Assembly: GCA_021773555.1 (NCBI GenBank)
Contig: JAJFKA010000064.1
Coordinates: 1-57,500 of the forward strand
DNA: 57,500 nt
Source of the DNA: Gammaproteobacteria bacterium
GTDB taxonomy: Bacteria; Pseudomonadota; Gammaproteobacteria; Pseudomonadales; Azotimanducaceae
Direction of reading: 5' to 3'
The notes under the pieces are model-generated. The model did not search any database. It was not told the origin of the DNA and worked only from the letters and a program-made list of their open reading frames with translations. The stretch's first letter is position 1; each line of letters opens with the position of its first letter. Shown one piece after another: positions 56,235-57,500 of the stretch. The position numbers and the translations under genes were made by a program.

Positions 56235-56453
56235 TCAGTGGGACTCGATTTGAGCCGTACCCAAATCCTTCCCAAACCGTTTCCGCAATCGAAGATAGAA
56301 GTCCACACCAGCACCGGCGGAGAAAAGACTGACCAGCGCTAATTTTAAGGTCGGATCATTCAGATCAAAGACAAAATGCGCTAAACCAACAACCGCCGTG
56401 GCGAAGAAACTTCCGGCTATTATCGCGATCGTTTTCATCGCGTTCATATTCAT
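56235..56453 (-). CDS. small two-helix membrane protein, possible immunity partner of the upstream peptide
   Basis: The 72-residue protein (ATG 56453, AGGAGA seven bases upstream) has two hydrophobic segments (TIAIIAGSFFATAVVGLAHF and LKLALVSLFSAGAGVDFY) and a basic tail. It follows the double-glycine peptide gene by 34 bases on the same strand. Small two-helix proteins in this position are the usual shape of class II bacteriocin immunity proteins, but no sequence match was recognised. It could equally be an unrelated membrane protein. Confidence 0.6.
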   Translation of the reverse strand: MNMNAMKTIAIIAGSFFATAVVGLAHFVFDLNDPTLKLALVSLFSAGAGVDFYLRLRKRFGKDLGTAQIESH

Positions 56454-56487
56454 AGGACTCTCCTGTTCCATCAAGCTGTGCCGGAAA

Positions 56488-56754
56488 TTAACTATCAGTG
56501 TCTTCAAGCGCCGATTGCGCAGCCGAACCCACCGCCGTACCGGCGATCAGACCTGCCGGACTGAATCCAGTCGCACCGTAGACAAACCCTGCAATCCCGG
56601 CATTTACAAATCCCGAGCCTGAGAGCACACCATTTATCCCGCCGCCAAGCGAATAAAGTCCCATCGCGCTGGTTGCCCCGGCAACTCCCATGCCCAGGTT
56701 GGCTAGAAATCCGCCACTGACTGACTCAATTTCATTTACCGTTAACTCTCTCAT
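56488..56754 (-). CDS. double-glycine-leader peptide, bacteriocin-like
   Basis: The 88-residue peptide begins MRELTVNEIESVSGG, which matches the double-glycine leader of class II bacteriocins and microcins: a charged start, conserved spaced hydrophobics (L4, I9, V12) and cleavage after GG at residue 15. The remaining 73 residues are rich in Gly, Ala and Ser with several GxxxG-like steps (GVAGATSAMG, GIAGFVYGATG) and a hydrophobic stretch, as in membrane-acting two-component bacteriocins. GAGG is eight bases upstream. No C39 protease or ABC exporter gene is in the window. The call is strong as to leader type, weaker as to activity. Confidence 0.75.
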   Translation of the reverse strand: MRELTVNEIESVSGGFLANLGMGVAGATSAMGLYSLGGGINGVLSGSGFVNAGIAGFVYGATGFSPAGLIAGTAVGSAAQSALEDTDS

Positions 56755-56857
56755 CTGTACATCCTCTAATCAATTAAGTGAGATCTGAAGTTATCGGTAG
56801 CAGGTTGGCGTATCTATCCTTAACCACTGAACAATCTGTGAGTATTTGACCAGAATT

Positions 56858-57283
56858 TCAAGACTGCATTTTCTCAAGCATCGCTTTCATCTGCGCGTGC
56901 ATGACATTGACAGCCTGCAGCGGCCGGATCATCACCTTGAATTCGGTTATCTTGCCTTCATCGTTGCAGGTAATGATGTCAACACCATTGACATACTTGC
57001 CCTCGACCTCTGATTCAAATTCCAGCACCGCGTGATTGCCGCTCATAACTTCTTTCCGGTACCGAAACTTACCTGCCTGGGTACCGGAAGGTGCACCTTC
57101 GCCATCCACATTGAAGGTATTCCCAGCGGCGGTCAGGTAGAGACTGGTCAGCGCTTTGCCTTTCTGTGCGGAGAAAACGATGGGTGAGTAAAACACCACA
57201 TCCTCGGCCAGCAGTTCATCAAGTCCACCAGGAAGCTGTCCATTCAGGTGGAGATGCCATTTTTTCATTACCTGTTCGATCAT
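56858..57283 (-). CDS. NTF2-like/SnoaL-fold protein
   Basis: The 141-residue protein has an alpha+beta cone fold: helix LHLNGQLPGGLDELLAEDVVFYSPI, then strands with GVDIITCNDEGKITEFKVMIRP. This is the NTF2/SnoaL polyketide cyclase-like fold, common in lactone or steroid isomerases and stress proteins. It lies 103 bases upstream of the double-glycine peptide on the same strand, close to the rRNA operon end. Function unknown. Confidence 0.75.
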   Translation of the reverse strand: MIEQVMKKWHLHLNGQLPGGLDELLAEDVVFYSPIVFSAQKGKALTSLYLTAAGNTFNVDGEGAPSGTQAGKFRYRKEVMSGNHAVLEFESEVEGKYVNGVDIITCNDEGKITEFKVMIRPLQAVNVMHAQMKAMLEKMQS

Positions 57284-57347
57284 GCGGGTACCCCGTTCTC
57301 AGTTCTGTTGTGCAAGCAAACCAGACGGGTCAGTCCACGTCCATAGA

Positions 57348-57405
57348 AAATGCCTGACAATGACTAGGCGTCCCCGACGGATGGCCGCCCCCCTACTTCA
57401 CATGG
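57348..57405 (-). pseudogene. relic of a 5S rRNA 3' end with an inserted segment
   Basis: On the minus strand CCATGTGAAGTAGG is followed, after about 28 unrelated bases, by TCATTGTCAGGCATTT. The two outer parts match a 5S 3' end (GAGTAGGACATTGTCAGGCATT in this organism, seen at 57479-57500). The 15-base AAATGCCTGACAATG unit is shared exactly with 57478-57492. The intervening bases look inserted. Confidence 0.5.
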
Positions 57406-57441
57406 TTCCCATGTAAGAGTGGAATAGTAGGGCCTATAAAC

Positions 57442-57470
57442 AAAAAAGCCCCTGCTTGCGCAGAGGCTTA
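57442..57470 (-). terminator. rho-independent terminator of the ribosomal RNA operon
   Basis: Read on the minus strand, AAGCCTCTGC and GCAGGGGCTT form a ten-base-pair stem around a GCAA loop, followed by TTTT. It lies ten bases after the 5S end. Confidence 0.9.
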
Positions 57471-57480
57471 TTTGTTTAAA

Positions 57481-57500
57481 TGCCTGACAATGTCCTACTC
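57481..57500 (-). rRNA. rrf: 5S ribosomal RNA, 3' end only
   Basis: The reverse complement of the last 20 bases reads GAGTAGGACATTGTCAGGCA, which matches the conserved 3' end of gammaproteobacterial 5S rRNA. The rest of the gene, and presumably 23S and 16S, lie beyond the window. Its orientation agrees with the downstream terminator. Confidence 0.8.

Noticed and set aside
1-57500. tRNA genes, CRISPR arrays, phage or plasmid genes
   Set aside because: No cloverleaf-like tRNA ends, regularly spaced repeats, integrases, capsid or replication genes were seen on either strand; tRNA absence was judged by eye only.

Overview
The window looks like the chromosome of a gammaproteobacterium, probably a marine heterotroph. 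The evidence is the gammaproteobacterial gene order pepA-holC-small gene-valS with divergent lptFG, the holD-like/rimI pair, slyX, prfC, pilU, and a FabY-type ketosynthase typical of Pseudomonas-like lineages. No plasmid or phage backbone, CRISPR array or tRNA was recognised. The left edge enters an IS110/IS1111-type insertion sequence. The right edge enters the 3' end of a 5S rRNA gene, so a ribosomal RNA operon lies just outside.

Layout. 1-700: insertion-sequence end and a 0.3 kb non-coding stretch bounded by 25-base inverted repeats, abutting lptG. 0.7-8.7 kb: core genes for LPS export (lptFG), peptide turnover (pepA), the DNA polymerase III chi subunit (holC), valyl-tRNA synthetase and a cold-shock protein. 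8.7-11.4 kb: a leftward hisH-hisF-slyX-quinone oxidoreductase cluster. 11.5-15.97 kb: a GntR-type DNA-binding domain fused to a PurM-like enzyme, pilU, and a divergent lysR/TauE-type exporter pair. 15.98-23.3 kb: a 1637-residue single-chain biotin-dependent acyl-CoA carboxylase, a class I fumarase and a MaoC-type dehydratase. 23.4-30.2 kb: a sialidase-like protein, a membrane protein and a fatty-acid desaturase, then a thiolase and fabY. 30.2-33 kb: prfC, rimI and a holD-like gene. 33-49 kb: accessory metabolism (crotonase, MFS transporter, metallo-hydrolase, lipid-associated protein, paired acyl-CoA dehydrogenases, FusB-type zinc protein, TauE exporter, 2OG-Fe oxygenase, SDR) with housekeeping tdk and tal and a gamma-glutamyltransferase. 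49-56 kb: a secreted unknown, a PLP racemase-like enzyme, an alpha/beta hydrolase and two large sensor kinases. 56.2-57.5 kb: a bacteriocin-like double-glycine peptide with a small membrane partner, an NTF2-like protein, a 5S-like relic and the rRNA operon terminator.

Two themes recur. One is acyl-CoA and fatty-acid metabolism: a fused carboxylase (malonyl-CoA or a related product), FabY initiation, desaturase, thiolase, MaoC, crotonase and paired ACADs. The other is signalling: an HDOD-GAF histidine kinase next to a REC-HK-REC-PilZ hybrid kinase, suggesting a phosphorelay coupled to cyclic-di-GMP. The strongest candidates for something under-described are the single-chain carboxylase with its unusual domain order, the GntR-PurM fusion, the PilZ-ended hybrid kinase pair, and the small double-glycine peptide locus beside the rRNA operon. 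All calls come from reading the sequence; no database search was possible.
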